Assembly: GCA_023614405.1 (NCBI GenBank)
Contig: CM042688.1
Location: forward strand, 444,778,028-444,842,027
Direction: 5' to 3'
Length of the DNA stretch: 64,000 nucleotides
From: Avena insularis
Taxonomy: Eukaryota > Streptophyta > Magnoliopsida > Poales > Poaceae
Shown here: positions 32,925 through 47,820 of the stretch, piece by piece
How positions within the stretch are numbered: position 1 is the stretch's first letter
Layout: every line of letters starts with the position of its first letter
Position numbers and translations under genes: made by a program
The notes under the pieces: model-generated
Seen by the model: the letters and a program-made list of their open reading frames with translations, nothing else
Told to the model about the DNA's origin: nothing
Databases searched by the model: none

Positions 32925-34633
32925 CATGGAATGACACTAGTGGATCCTTACGTGGTTTGTTTAGAGGACCAGACATGCAATGACACCGGTGGATCCAAGT
33001 GTGGTTCATGAGAAGAACACACATCCAATGACACTGGTAGATCCTTATGTGGCTCATGAAAAGAACAGACATGCCGTGACACCGGGTGTGGTTCATGAAA
33101 AGAACAAACATGCAATGACACTGGGTGTGGTTCTTGAAAAGAACAGACATGCAATGACTCTAGCTATTGTTCATGAACAGAACACACATGCAATGACACT
33201 GGGTGTGGTTCATGAAAAGAACAGACATGCAATGACACTGGTGGATCCTTATGTGTGGTTGATGAAAAGAACAGACATGCAATGACACCGGGTATTGTTC
33301 ATGAAAAGAATAGACATGCAATGACACTGGGTGTGGTTCATGAAGAGAACAACATGCAATGATTCTAGCTGTGGTTCATGAACAGAACACACATGCAATG
33401 ACACTAGGTGTGGTTCATGAAAAGAATAGACATGCAATGACACTGGTGGATCCTTATGTGGTTTTTTTAGAAGAACACACATGCAATGACACTAGGTGTG
33501 GTTCATGAAAAAAAGGACAAGAGGAACACTCATCAAATGACACTGGTTGATCCTTATGTGGTTTGTTTAGAGGAACAGACATGCAATGACACCGATGGAT
33601 CCTTATGTGGTATGTCTAGAGGAACACACATGCAATGACACCAGGTGTGGTTCATGAAAAGAACAGACATGAAATGACTTATGTGGTTTGTTTAGAAGAA
33701 CACACATGCAATAACACTGGGTGTGGTTCATGAAAAGAACAGACATGCAATGACACTGGGTGTGGTTCATGAAAAGAACAGACTTGCAATGACACTGGGT
33801 GTGGTTCATGAAAAGAATAGACATGCAATGACACTGATGGATCCTTATTTGGTTTGTTTAGAAGAACACACATCCAATGACACTGGTGTGGTTCATGAAA
33901 AGAACAGACATGCAATGACACTGGTGGATCCTTATGTGGTTTGTTTAGAGGAACAGACATGCAATGACACCGGTGGATCCACGTGTGGTTCATGAGAAGA
34001 ACACACATCCAATGACACTGGTAGATCCTTATGTGGTTCATGAAAATAACTGACATGCAGTGACACTGGGTGTGGTTCATGAAAAGAAGAGACATGCAAT
34101 GACACTGGCTGTGGTTCATGAAAAGAACAGACAGGCAATGACACTGGTGGATCCTTATGTGGTTTTTTTAGAAGAACACACATACAATGACACTGGGCAT
34201 GGTTCATGAAAAGAACAGACATGCAATGACACTGGTGGATCCTTATGTGGTTTGTTTAGAGGAACAGACATGCAATGACACAGGTGGATCCACGTGTGGT
34301 TCATGAGAAGAACACACATCCAATGACACTGGTAGATCTTTATGTGGTTCATGAAAAGAACAGACATGTAGTGACACTGGGTGTGGTTCATGAAAAGAAC
34401 AAACATGCAATGACACTGGGTGTGGTTCATGAAAAGAATAGACATGGAATGACACTGGTGGATCCTTATGTGGTTTGTTTAGAGGAACAGACATGCAATG
34501 ACACCGGTGGATCCACGTGTGGTTCATGAGAAGAACACACATCCAATGACACTGGTAGATCCTTATGTGGTTCATGAAAAGAACAGACATGTCGTGACAC
34601 TGGGTGTGGTTCATGAAAAGAACAGGCACGCAA

Positions 34634-35660
34634 TGACACTAGTGGATCCTTATGTGATTTGTTTAGAGGAACAGACATGCAATGACACCGGTGGATCCAC
34701 GTGTGGTTCATGAGAAGAACACACATCCAATGACACTGGTAGATCCTTATGTGGTTCATGATAAGAACATACATGCAGTGACACTGGGTGTGGTTCATGA
34801 AAAGAACAGACATGCACTGACACTGGGTGTGGTTCATGAAAAGAACAGACATGCAATGACACTGGTGGATACTTATGTGGTTCATGAAAAGAACAGACAT
34901 GCAATGACACCGGTGGATCCTTATGTGGTTTGTTTAGAAGAACACACATGCAATGACACTGGGTGTGGTTCATGAAAATAACAGACATGCAATGACACTG
35001 GTGGATCCTTATGTGGTTTGTTCAGAGGAACAGACATGCAATGACACCGGTGGATCCATATGTGGTTCATGAGAAGAACACACATCCAATTACACTGGTA
35101 GATCCTTATGTGGTTCATGAAAAGAACAGACATGCAGTGACACTGGGTGTGGTTCATGAAAACAACAGACATGCAATGACACTGTCATGGTTCATGAAAA
35201 GAATAGACATGGAATGACACTGGTGGATCCTTATGTGGTTTGTTTAGAGGAACAGACATGCAATGACACTGGTGGATCCACATGTGGTTCATGAGAAGAA
35301 CACACATCCAATGACACTGGTAGATCCTTATGTGGTTCATGAAAAGAACGGACATGCCGTCACACCGGGTGTGGTTCATGAAAAGAACAGACATGCAATG
35401 ACACTGGGTGTGGTTCTTGAAAAGAACAGACATGCAATGACTCTAGCTGTGGTTCATGAACAGAACACACATGGAATGACACTGGGTGTGGTTCATGAAA
35501 AGAACAGACATGCAATGACACTGGGTGTGGTTCATGAAAAGAACAGACATGCAATGACACTGGTGGATCCTTATGTGGTTCATGAAAAGAACAGACATGC
35601 AATGACACCGGTGGATCCTTATGTGGTTTGTTTAGAAGAACACACATGCAATGACACTTG
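34634..35660 (+). repeat. Array block duplicated at about 41600-42621
   Basis: Monomer order and private variants match a block about 6.96 kb further on (offset 6967 at 34682, 6961 at 35263). The second copy carries a cluster of odd small changes at 41942-42150. Confidence 0.8.
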
Positions 35661-36290
35661 GTGTGGTTCATGAAAAGAATAGACATGCAATGACACTGGG
35701 TGTGGTTCATGAAAAGAACAGACATGCAATGACTCTAGCTGTGGTTCATGAACAGAACACACATGCAATGACACTAGGTGTGCTTCATGAAAAGAACAGA
35801 CATGCAATGACACTGGTGGATCCTTATGTGTTTTTTTTAGAAGAACACACATGCAATGACACTGGGTGTGGTTCAAGAAAAGAACAGACATGCAATGACA
35901 CTGGTGGATCCTTATGTGGTTTGTTTAGAGGAACAGACATGTAATAAAATCGGTGGATCCATGTGTGGTTCATGAGAGGAACACACATCCAATGACACTG
36001 GTTGATCCTTATGTGGCTTGTTTAGAGGAACAGACATGCAATGACACCGATGGATCCTTATGTGGTATGTCTAGAGGAACACACATGCAATGACACCAGG
36101 TGTGGTTCATGAAAAGAACAGACATGCAATGACACTGGGTGTGGTTCATGAAAAGAACAGACTTGCAATGACACTGGGTGTGGTTCATGAAAAGAACAGA
36201 CATGCAATGACACTGATGGATCCTTATTTGTTTTGTTTAGAAGAACACACATCCAATGACACTGGGTGTGGTTCATGAAAAGAACAGACA
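35263..36290 (+). repeat. Array block duplicated at about 37544-38571
   Basis: Same monomer order and rare variants (for example GGACATGCCGTCACA) at an offset near 2281. Confidence 0.8.
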
Positions 36291-36957
36291 TGCAATGACA
36301 CTGGTGGATCCTTATGTGGTTTGTTTAGAGGAACAGACATGCAATGATACCGGTGGATCCACGTGTGGTTCATGAGAAGAACACACATCCAATGACACTG
36401 GTAGATCCTTATGTGGTTCATGAAAATAACTGACATGCAGTGACACTGGGTGTGGTTCATGAAAAGAAGAGACATGCAATGACACTGGCTGTGGTTCATG
36501 AAAAGAACAAACAGGCAATGACACTGGTGGATCCTTATGTGGTTTGTTTAGAAGAACACACATGCAATGACACTGGGTGTGGTTCATGAAAAGAACAGAC
36601 ATGCAATGACACTGGTGGATCCTTATGTGGTTTGTTTAGAGGGACAAACATGCAATAAAACCGGTGGATCCATGTGTGGTTCATGAGAAGAACACACATC
36701 CAATGACACTGGTTGATCCTTATGTGGTTTGTTTAGAGGAACATACATGCAATGACACCAATGGATCCTTATGTGGTATGTCTAGAGGAACACACATGCA
36801 ATGACACTTGGTGTGGTTCATGAAAAGAACAGACATGTAATGACTTATGTGGTTTGTTTAGAAGAATCACATGCAATGACACTGGGTTTGGTTCATGAAA
36901 AGAACAAACACGTAATGACACTAGTGGATCCTTATGTGGTTTGTCTAGATGAACAGA

Positions 36958-37397
36958 CATGCAATGACACCGGTGGATCCACGTGTGGTTCATGAGAAGA
37001 ACACACATCCAATGACACTGGTAGAACCTTATGTGGTTCATGATAAGAACAGACATGCAGTGACACTAGGTGTGGTTCATGAAAAGAACACACATGCAAT
37101 GATACTGGGTGTGTTCATGAAAAGAACAGACATGCAATGACACTGGTGGATCCGTATGTGGTTCATGAAAAGAATAGACATGCGATGACACTGGTGGATA
37201 CTTATGTGGTTTGTTTAGAAGAACACACATGCAATGACACTGGGCATGGTTCATGAAAAGAACAGACATGCAATGACACTGGTGGATCCTTATGTGGTTT
37301 GTTTAGAGGAACAGACATGCAATGACACCGGTGGATCCACGTGTGGTTCATGAGAAGAACACACATCCAATTACACTTGTAGATCCTTATGTGGTTC
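36958..37397 (+). repeat. Array block duplicated at 1-440
   Basis: Offset 36957. Shares rare variants such as GGTAGAACCTTATG, ATGATACTGGGTGTGTTC and GATCCGTATG, with only a few differences. Confidence 0.9.
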
Positions 37398-40300
37398 CTG
37401 AAAAGAACAGACATGCAGTGACACTGGGTGTGGTTCATGAAAACAACAGACATGCAATGACACTTTCATGGTTCATGAAAAGAATAGACATGGAATGACA
37501 CTGGTGGATCCTTATGTGGTTTGTTTAGAGGAACAGACATGCAATGACACTGGTGGATCCACATGTGGTTCATGAGAAGAACACACATCCAATGACACTG
37601 GTAGATCCTTATGTGGTTCATGAAAAGAACGGACATGCCGTCACATCGGGTGTGGTTCATGAAAAGAACAGACATGCAATGACACTAGGTGTGGTTCTTG
37701 AAAAGAACAGACATGCAATGACTCTAGCTGTGGTTCATGAACAGAACACACATGGAATGACACTGGTTGTGGTTCATGAAAACAACAGACATGCAATGAC
37801 ACTGGGTGTGGTTCATGAAAAGAACAGACATGCAATGACACTGGTGGATCCTTATGTGGTTCATGAAAAGAACAGACATGCAATGACACCGGTGGATCCT
37901 TATGTGGTTTGTTTAGAATAACACACATGCAATGACACTTGGTGTGGTTCATGAAAAGAATAGACATGCAATGACACTGGGTGTGGTTCATGAAAAGAAC
38001 AGACATGCAATGACTCTAGCTGTGGTTCATGAACAGAACACACATGCAATGACACTAGGTGTGGTTCATGAAAAGAACAGACATGCAATGACACTGGTGG
38101 ATCCTTATGTGGTTTTTTTAGAAGAACACACATGCAATGACACTGGGTGTGGTTCATGAAAAGAACAGACATGCAATGACACTGGTGGATCCTTATGTGG
38201 TTTGTTTAGAGGAACAGACATGTAATAAAATCGGTGGATCCATGTGTGGTTCATGAGAGGAACACACATCCAATGACACTGGTTGATCCTTATGTGGCTT
38301 GTTTAGAGGAACAGACATGCAATGACACCGATGGATCCTTATGTGGTATGTCTAGAGGAACACACATGCAATGACACCAGGTGTGGTTCATGAAAATTAC
38401 AGACATGCAATGACACTAGGTGTGGTTCATGAAAAGAACAGACTTGCAATGACACTGGGTGTGGTTCATGAAAAGAACAGACATGCAATGACACTGATGG
38501 ATCCTTATTTGGTTTGTTTAGAAGAACACACATCCAATGACACTGGGTGTGGTTCATGAAAAGAACAGACATGCAGTGACACTTGTGGATCCTTATGTGG
38601 TTTGTTTAGAGGAACAGACATGCAATGACACCGGTGGATCCACGTGTGGTTCATGAGAAGAACATACATCCAATGACACTGGTAGATCCTTATGTGGTTC
38701 ATGAAAATAACTGACATGCAGTGACACTGGGTGTGGTTCATGAAAAGAAGAGACATGCAATGACACTGGATGTGGTTCATGAAAAGAACAGACAGGCAAT
38801 GACACTGGTGGATCCTTATGTGGTTTTTTTAGAAGAACACACATGCAATGACATTGGGTGTGGTTCATGAAAAGAAACGACACATGCAACGGGTAATCGA
38901 TGATCCTTATGTGGTTTGTTTAGAGGAACAGACATGCAATGACACTGGTGGATCCACGTGTGGTTCATGATAAGAACACAGATCCAATGACACTGGTGGA
39001 TCCTTATGTGGTTCATGAAAAGAATAGACATGAAGTGACACTGGGTGTGGTTCATGAAAAGAACAAACATGCAATGACACTGGGTGTGGTTCATGAAAAG
39101 AACATACATGGAATGACACTGGTGGATCCTTATGTGGTTTGTTTAGAGGAACAAACATGCAATGACACCGGTGGATCCACCTGTGGTTCATGAGAAGAAC
39201 ACACATCCAATGACACTGGTAGATCCTTAAGTGGTTCATGAAAATAACAGACATGCCGTGACACTGGGTGTGGTTCATGAAAAGAACATACACGCAATGA
39301 CACTAGTCGATCCTTATCTGATTTGTTTAGAGGAACAGACATGCAATGACACCGGTGGATCCACATGTGGTTCATGAGAAGAACACACATCCAATGACAC
39401 TGGTAGATCCTTATGTGGTTCATGATAAGAACATACATGCAGTGACACTGGGTGTGGTTCATGAAAAGAACAGACATGCACTGACACTGGGTGTGGTTCA
39501 TGAAAAGAACAGACATGCAATGACACTGGTGGATCCTTATGTGGTTCATGAAAAGAACAGACGTGCAATGACACTGAGTGTGGTTCATGAAAAGAACAGA
39601 CATGCAATGACACTGGTGGATCCTTATGTGGTTTATTTAGAGGAACAGACATGCAATGACACCGGTGGATCCACGTGTGGTTCATGAGAAGAACACACAT
39701 CCAATTACACTGGTAGATCCTTATGTGGTTCATGAAAAGAACAGACATGTAGTGAGACTGGGTGTGGTTCATGAAAACAACAGACATGCAATGACACTGT
39801 CGTGGTTCATGAAAAGAATAGACATGGAATGACACTGGTGGATCCTTATGTGGTTTGTTTAGAGGAACAGACATGCAATGACACTGGTGGATCCACGTGT
39901 GGTTCATGAGAAGAAAACACATCCAATGACACTGGTAGATCCTTATGTGGTTCATGAAAAGAACAGACATGCAATGACACTGGGTGTGGTTCTTGAAAAG
40001 AACAGACATGCAATGACTCTAGCTGTGGTTCATGAACAGAACACACATGCAATGACACTAGGTGTGGTTCACGAAAAGAACAGACATGCAACGAAACTGG
40101 GTGTGGTTCATGAAAAGAACAGACATGCAATGACACTGGTGGATCCTTATGTGGTTCATGAAAAGAACAGACATGCAATGACACCGGTGGATCCTTATGT
40201 GGTTTGTTTAGAAGAACACACATGCAATGACACTGCCTGTGGTTCATGAAAAGAATAGACATGCAATGACACTGGTCGATCCTTATGTCGTTTGTTTACA

Positions 40301-40729
40301 GGAACAAACATGCAATGACACCGGTGGATCCACGTGTGGTTCATGAGAAGAACACACATCCAATGACACGGGTAGATCCTTATGTGGTTCATGAAAAGAA
40401 CTGACATGCAGTGACACTAGGTGTGGTTCATGAAAAGAACAGACATGCACTGACACTGGGTGTGGTTCATGAAAAGAACAGACATGCAATGACACTGGTG
40501 GATCCTTATGTGGTTTGTTTAGAAGAACACACATGCAATGACAGCGGTGGATCCACGTGTGGTTCATGAGAAGAACACACATCCAATGACACTGGTAGAT
40601 CCTTATGTGGTTCATGCAAAGAACTGACATGCAGTGACACTAGGTGTGGTTCATGAAAAGAACAGACATGCACTGACACTGGGTGTGGTTCATGAAAGAA
40701 AGAACATGTGCGATGACACTTGTGGATCC

Positions 40730-41155
40730 TTATGTGGTTTGTTTAGAAGAACACACATGCAATGACACTGGGTGTGGTTCATGAAAAGAACAGACATGCA
40801 ATGACACTGGTGGATCCTTATGTGGTATGTTTAGAGGAACAGACATGCAATGACACCGGTGGATCCACGTGTGGTTCATGAGAAGAACACACATCCAATG
40901 AGACTGGTACATCCTTATGTGGTTCATGAAAAGAACAGACATGCAGTGACACCGGGTGTGGTTCAAAAAAAGAATAGACATGCAATTACACTGGGTGTGG
41001 TTCATGAAAAGAACAGACATGCAATGACTCTAGCTATGGTTCATGAACAAAACACACATGTAATGACACTGGGTGTCGTTCATGAAAAGAACAGACATGC
41101 AATGACACTGGTGGATCATTATGTGTGGTTCATGAAAAGAACAGACATGCAATGA
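40730..41155 (+). repeat. Array block repeated at about 42707 and 43671
   Basis: Blocks sharing rare variants (GGTTCAAAAAAAGAATAG or GTTCAGAAAAA, GGGTGTCGTTC, CTCTAGCTATGG) recur at offsets of about 1977 and 2941, and in part again from 44330. Confidence 0.75.
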
Positions 41156-44100
41156 CACTGGTGGATCCTTATGTGGTTTGTTTAGAGGAACAGACATGCA
41201 ATGACACCGGTGGATCCACGTGTGGTTCATGAAAATAACACACATCCAATGACACTGGTAGATCCTTATGTGGTTCATGAAAATAACTGACATGTAGTGA
41301 CACAGGGTGTGGTTCATGAAAAGAACACACATGCAATGACACTGGGTGTGGTTCATGAAAAGAACAGACAGGCAATGACACTGGTGGATCCTCATGTGGT
41401 TTTTTTTATAAGAACACACATGCAATGACACTGGGTGTGGTTCATGAAAAGAACAGACATGCAATGACACTGGTGGATCCTTATGTGGTTTGTTTAGAGG
41501 AACACACATCCAATGACACTGGTAGATCCTTATGTGGTTCATGAAAAGAACAGACATGTCGTGACACTGGGTGTGGTTCATGAAAAGAACAGGCACGCAA
41601 TGACACTAGTGGATCCTTATGTGATTTGTTTAGAGGAACAGACATGCAATGACACCGGTGGATCCACGTGTGGTTCATGAGAAGAACACACATCCAATGA
41701 CACTGGTAGATCCTTATGTGGTTCATGATAAGAACATACATGCAGTGACACTGGGTGTGGTTCATGAAAAGAACAGACATGCACTGACACTGGGTGTGGT
41801 TCATGAAAAGAACAGACATGCAATGACACTGGTGGATACTTATGTGGTTCATGAAAAGAACAGACATGCAATGACACCGGTGGATCCTTATGTGGTTTGT
41901 TTAGAAGAACACACATGCAATGACACTGGGTGTGGTTCATGAAAATAATGTATGCAATGACACTGTGGATCCTTATGTGGTTTGTTCAGAGAATGACATG
42001 CAATGACACCGGTGGATCCATATGTGGTTCATGAGAAGAACACACATCCAATTACACGGTAGATCCTTATGTGGTTCATGAAAAGAATGTACATGCAGTG
42101 ACACCGGGTGTGGTTCATGAAAAACAATGACATGCAATGACACTGCTATGGTTCATGAAAAGAACAGACATGCAATGACACTGGTGGATCCTTATGTGGT
42201 TTGTTTAGAGGAACAGACATGCAATGACACTGGTGGATCCACATGTGGTTCATGAGAAGAACACACATCCAATGACACTGGTAGATCCTTATGTGGTTCA
42301 TGAAAAGAACGGACATGCCGTCACACCGGGTGTGGTTCATGAAAAGAACAGACATGCAATGACACTGGGTGTGGTTCTTGAAAAGAACAGACATGCAATG
42401 ACTCTAGCTGTGGTTCATGAACAGAACACACATGCAATGACACTGGGTGTGGTTCATGAAAAGAATGTATATGCAATGACACTGGGTGTGGTTCATGAAA
42501 AGAACAGACATGCAATGACACTGGTGGATCCTTATGTGGTTCATGAAAAGAACAGACATGCAATGACACCGGTGGATCCTTATGTGGTTTGTTTAGAAGA
42601 ACACACATGCAATGACACTAGGTGTGGTTCATGAAAAGAACAGACATGCACTGACACTGGGTGTGGTTCATGAAAAGAACAGACAGGCGATGACACTTGT
42701 GGATCCTTATGTGGTTTGTTTAGAAGAACACACATGCAATGACACTGGGTGTGGTTCATGAAAAGAACAGACATGCAATGACACTGGTGGATCCTTATGT
42801 GGTATGTTTAGAGGAACAGACATGCAATGACACCGGTGGATCCACGTGTGGTTCATGATAAGAACACACATCCAATGAGACTGGTACATCCTTATGTGGT
42901 TCATGAAAAGAACAGACATGCAGTGACACCGGGTGTGGTTCAAAAAAAGAATAGACATGCAATTACACTGGGTGTGGTTCATGAAAAGAACAGACATGCA
43001 ATGACTCTAGCTATGGTTCATGAACAAAACACACATGTAATGACACTGGGTGTCGTTCATGAAAAGAACAGACATGCAATGACACTGGTGGATCATTATG
43101 TGTGGTTCATGAAAAATGTACATGCAATGACACTGGTGGATCCTTATGTGGTTTGTTTAGAGGAACAGACATGCAATGACACCGGTGGATCCACGTGTGG
43201 TTCATGAAAATAACACACATCCAATGACACTGGTAGATCCTTATGTGGTTCATGAAAATAACTGACATGTAGTGACACAGGGTGTGGTTCATGAAAAGAA
43301 CACACATGCAATGACACTGGGTGTGGTTCATGAAAAGAATAGACAGGCAATGACACTGGTGGATCCTCATGTGGGTTTTTTTATAAGAACACACATGCAA
43401 TGACACTGGGTGTGGTTCATGAAAAGAACAGACATGCAATGACACTGGTGGATCCTTATGTGGTTTGTTTAGAGGAACAGACATGCAATGACACCGGTGG
43501 ATCCACATGTGGTTCATGAGAAGAACACACATCCAATGACACTGGTAGATCCTTATGTGGTTCATGAAAAGAACTGACATGCAGTGACAGGTGTGGTTCA
43601 TGAAAAACAGACATGCACCGACACTGGTGTGGTTCATGAAACGAGCATAAGCAATGACACTTGTGGATCCTTATGTGGTTTGTTTAGAAGAACACACATG
43701 CAATGACACTGGGTGTGGTTCATGAAAAGAACAGGCATGCAATGACACTGGTGGATCCTTATGTGGTTTGTTTAGAGGAACAGACATGCAATGACACCGG
43801 TGGATCCACGTGTGGTTCATGAGAAGAACACACATCCAATGACACTGGTAGATCCTTATGTGGTTCATGAAAAGAACAGACATGCAGTGACACCGGGTGT
43901 GGTTCAGAAAAATAACAGACATGCAATTACACTGGGTGTGGTTCATGAAAAGAACAGACATGCAATGACTCTAGCTATGGTTCATGAACCAAACACACAT
44001 GCAATGACACTGGGTGTCGTTCATGAAAAGAACAGACATGCAATGACACTGGTGGATCATTATGTGTGGTTCATGAAAAGAACAGACATCCAATAACACT

Positions 44101-45335
44101 GGTGGATCCTTATGTGGTTTGTTTAGAGGAACAGACATGCAATGACACCGGTGGATCCACGTGTGGTTCATGAGAAGAACACACATTCAATGACACTGGT
44201 AGATCCTTATGTGGTTCATGCAAAGAACTGACATGCAGTGACACTGGGTGTGGTTCATGAAAAGAACAGACATGCACTGACACTAGGTGTGGTTCATGAA
44301 AAGAACAAACAGGCGATGACACTTGTGGATCCTTATGTGGTTTGTTCAGAAGAACACACATGCAATGACACTGGGTGTGGTTCATGAAAAGAACAGACAT
44401 GCAATGACACTGGGGGATCCTTATGTGATATGTTTAGAAGAACAGACATGCAATGACACCGGTGGATCCACGTGTGGTTCATGAGAAGAACACACATCCA
44501 ATGAGACTGGTAGATCCTTATGTGGTTCATGAAAAGAACAGACATGCAGTGTCACCGGGTGTGGTTCAGAAAAAGAACAGACATGCAATTACACTGGGTG
44601 TGGTTCATGAAAAGAACAGACATGCAATGACTCTAGCTATGGTTCATGAACAAAACACACATGCAATGACACTGGGTGTCGTTCATGAAAAGAACAGACA
44701 TGCAATGACACTGGTGGATCATTATGTGTGGTTCCTGAAAAGAACAGACATGCAATGACACTAGTGGATCCTTATGTGGTTTGTTTAGAGGAACATACAT
44801 GCAATGACACCGGTGGATCCACGTGTGGTTCATGAAAATAACACACATCCAATGACACTGGTAGATCGTTATGTGGTTCATGAAAATAACTGACATGCAG
44901 CGACACAGGTGTGGTTCATGAAAAGAACAGACATGCAATGACACTGGGTGTGGTTCATGAAAAGAACAGACAGACAATGACACTGGTGGATCCTCATGTG
45001 GTTTTTTTATAAGAACAAACATGCAATGACACTGGGTGTGGTTCATGAAAAGAACAGACATGCAATGACATTGGTGGATCCTTATGTGGTTTGTTTAGAG
45101 GAACAGACATGCAATGACACCGGTGGATAAACGTGTGGTTCATGAGAAGAACACACATCCAATGACACTGGTAGATCCTTATGTGGTTCATGAAAAGAAC
45201 AGACATGTTGTGACACTGGGTGTGGTTCATGAAAAGAACAGACATGCACTGACACTGGTGTGGTTCATGAAAAGAACAGACATGGAATGACACTGGTGGA
45301 TCCTTATGTGGTTTGTTTAGAGGAACAGACATGCA

Positions 45336-46410
45336 ATGACACCGGTGGATCCACGTGTGGTTCATGAGAAGAACACACATCCAATTACACTGGTAGATTC
45401 TTATGTGGTTCATGAAAAGAATAGACATGCCGTGACACCGGGTGTGGTTCATGAAAAGAACAGACATGCAATGACACTGGGTGTGGTTCTTGAAAAGAAC
45501 AGACATGCAATGACTCTAGCTGTGGTTCATGAAAAGAACACACATGCAATGACACTGGGTGTGGTTCATGAAAAGAACAGACATGCAATGACACCGGGTG
45601 TGGTTCATGTAAAGAATAGACATGCAATGACACTGGGTGTGGTTCAAGAAAAGAACAGACATGCAATGACTCTAGCTGTGGTTCATGAACAGAATACACA
45701 TGAAATGACATTGGGTGTGGTTAATGAAAACAATATACATGCAATGACACTGGTGGATCCTTATGTGTGGTTCATGAAAAGAACAGACATCCAATGACAC
45801 TGGTGGATCCTTATGTGGTTTGTTTAGAAGAACACACATGCAATGACACTGTGTGTGGTTCATGAAAAGAACAGACATGCAATGACACTGGTGGATCCTT
45901 ATGTGGTTTATTTAGAGGAACAGACATGCATAAAACCGGTGGATCCATGTGTGGTTCATGAGAAGAACACACATCCAATGACACCGGTTTATCCTTATGT
46001 GGTTTGTTTAGAGGAACAGACATGCAATGACACTGATGGATCCTTATCTGGTATGTCTAGAGGAACACACATGCAATGACACCAGGTGTGGTTCATGAAA
46101 AGAACAGACATGCAATGACTTATGTGGTTTGTTTAGAAGAACACACATGCAATGACACTGGGTGTGGTTCATGAAAAGAACAGACATGCAATGACACTAG
46201 TGGATCCTTATGTGGTTTGTTTAGAGGAATAGACATGCAATTACACCGGTGGGTCCACGTGTGGTTCATGAGAAGAACACACATCCAATGACACTGGTAG
46301 ATCCTTATGTGGTTCATGATAAGAACATACATGCAGTGACACTGGGTGTGGTTCATGAAAATAACAGACATGCACTGACATTGGGTGTGGTTCATGAAAA
46401 GAACAAACAT
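45336..46410 (+). repeat. Array block duplicated at about 48183-49257
   Basis: Offset 2847 (2838 after 46249). Shared private variants include GGTTCATGTAAAGAATAG, GGTTAATGAAAACAAT and GACACTGTGTGTGG. Confidence 0.85.
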
Positions 46411-47266
46411 GCAATGACAGTGGTGGATCCTTATGTGGTTTGTTTAGAAGAACACACATGCAATGACACTGGGTGTGGTTCATGAAAAGAACATACATGC
46501 AATGACACTGGTGGATCCTTGTGTGGTTTGTTTAGAGGAACAGACATGCAATGACACCGGTGGATCCACGTGTGGCTCATGAGAAGAACACACATCCAAT
46601 GACGCTGGTAGATCCTTATATGGTTCATGAAAAGAACAGACATGAAGTGACACCGGGTGTGGTTCTTGAAAAGAACAGACATGCAATGACACTGGGTGTG
46701 GTTCATGAAAAGAACAGACAAGCAATGACACTCGTGGTGGGTCATGAACCGAACACACATGCAATCACACGGGTGTGGTTCATGAAAAGAAACGACATGC
46801 AATGACACTGGTGGATCCTTATGTGTGGTTCATGAAAAGAATGTACATGCAATGACACTGGTTGATCCTTATGTGGTTTGTTTAGAAGAACACACATGCA
46901 ATGACACTGGGTGTGGTTCATGAAAAGAATAGACATGCAATGACACTGGTGGATCCTTATGTGGTTGGTTTAGAGGAACAAATATGCAATGACACCGATG
47001 GATCCATGTGTGGTTCATGAGAAGAACACACATTCAATGACACTTGTGGATCCTTATGTGGTTTGTTCAGAGGAATAGACATGCAATGACAACGGTGGAT
47101 CCTTATGTGGTATGTCTAGAGGAACACACATGCAATGACACCGGGTGTGGTTCATGAAAGGAACAGACATGCAGTGACTTGTGTGGTTTATTTAGCAGAA
47201 CACACATGCAATGACACTGGGTGTGGTTCATGAAAAGAACAGACACGCAATGACACAGGTGGATCC

Positions 47267-47820
47267 TTATGTGGTTTGTTTAGAAGAACACACATGTAAT
47301 GACAGTGGGTGTGGTTCATGAAAAGAACACACACGCAATGACACTGGTGGATCCTTATGTGGTTTGTTTAGAGGAACAGACATGCAATGACACTGGTGGA
47401 TCCACGTGTGGTTCAAGAGAAGAACACACATCCAATGACACTGGTAGGTCCTTATGTGGTTCATGAAAAGAACAAACATGCAGTGACAACGGGTGTGGTT
47501 CATGAAATGAACAGAAATGCGATGACACTGGGTGTGGTTCATGAAAAGAACAGACATGCAGTGACACTGGGTGTGGTTCATGAAAAGAACAGACATGCAC
47601 TGACACTGGGTGTGGTTCATGAAAAGAACATACATGCAATGACACCGGTGGATACTTATGTGGTTCATGAAAAGAACATACATGCAATGACACTGGTGGA
47701 TCCTTATGTGGTTTATGAAAAGAATAGACATGCAATGACACTGGTGGATCCTTATTTGGTTTGTTTAGAAGAACACACATGCAATGGCACTGGGTGTGGT
47801 TCATGAAAAGAACAGACATG
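47267..47820 (+). repeat. Array block duplicated at about 51573-52126
   Basis: Offset 4306, sharing GGTTCAAGAGAAG, GGTAGGTCCTTATG and ATGGCACTGGG. Confidence 0.85.
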
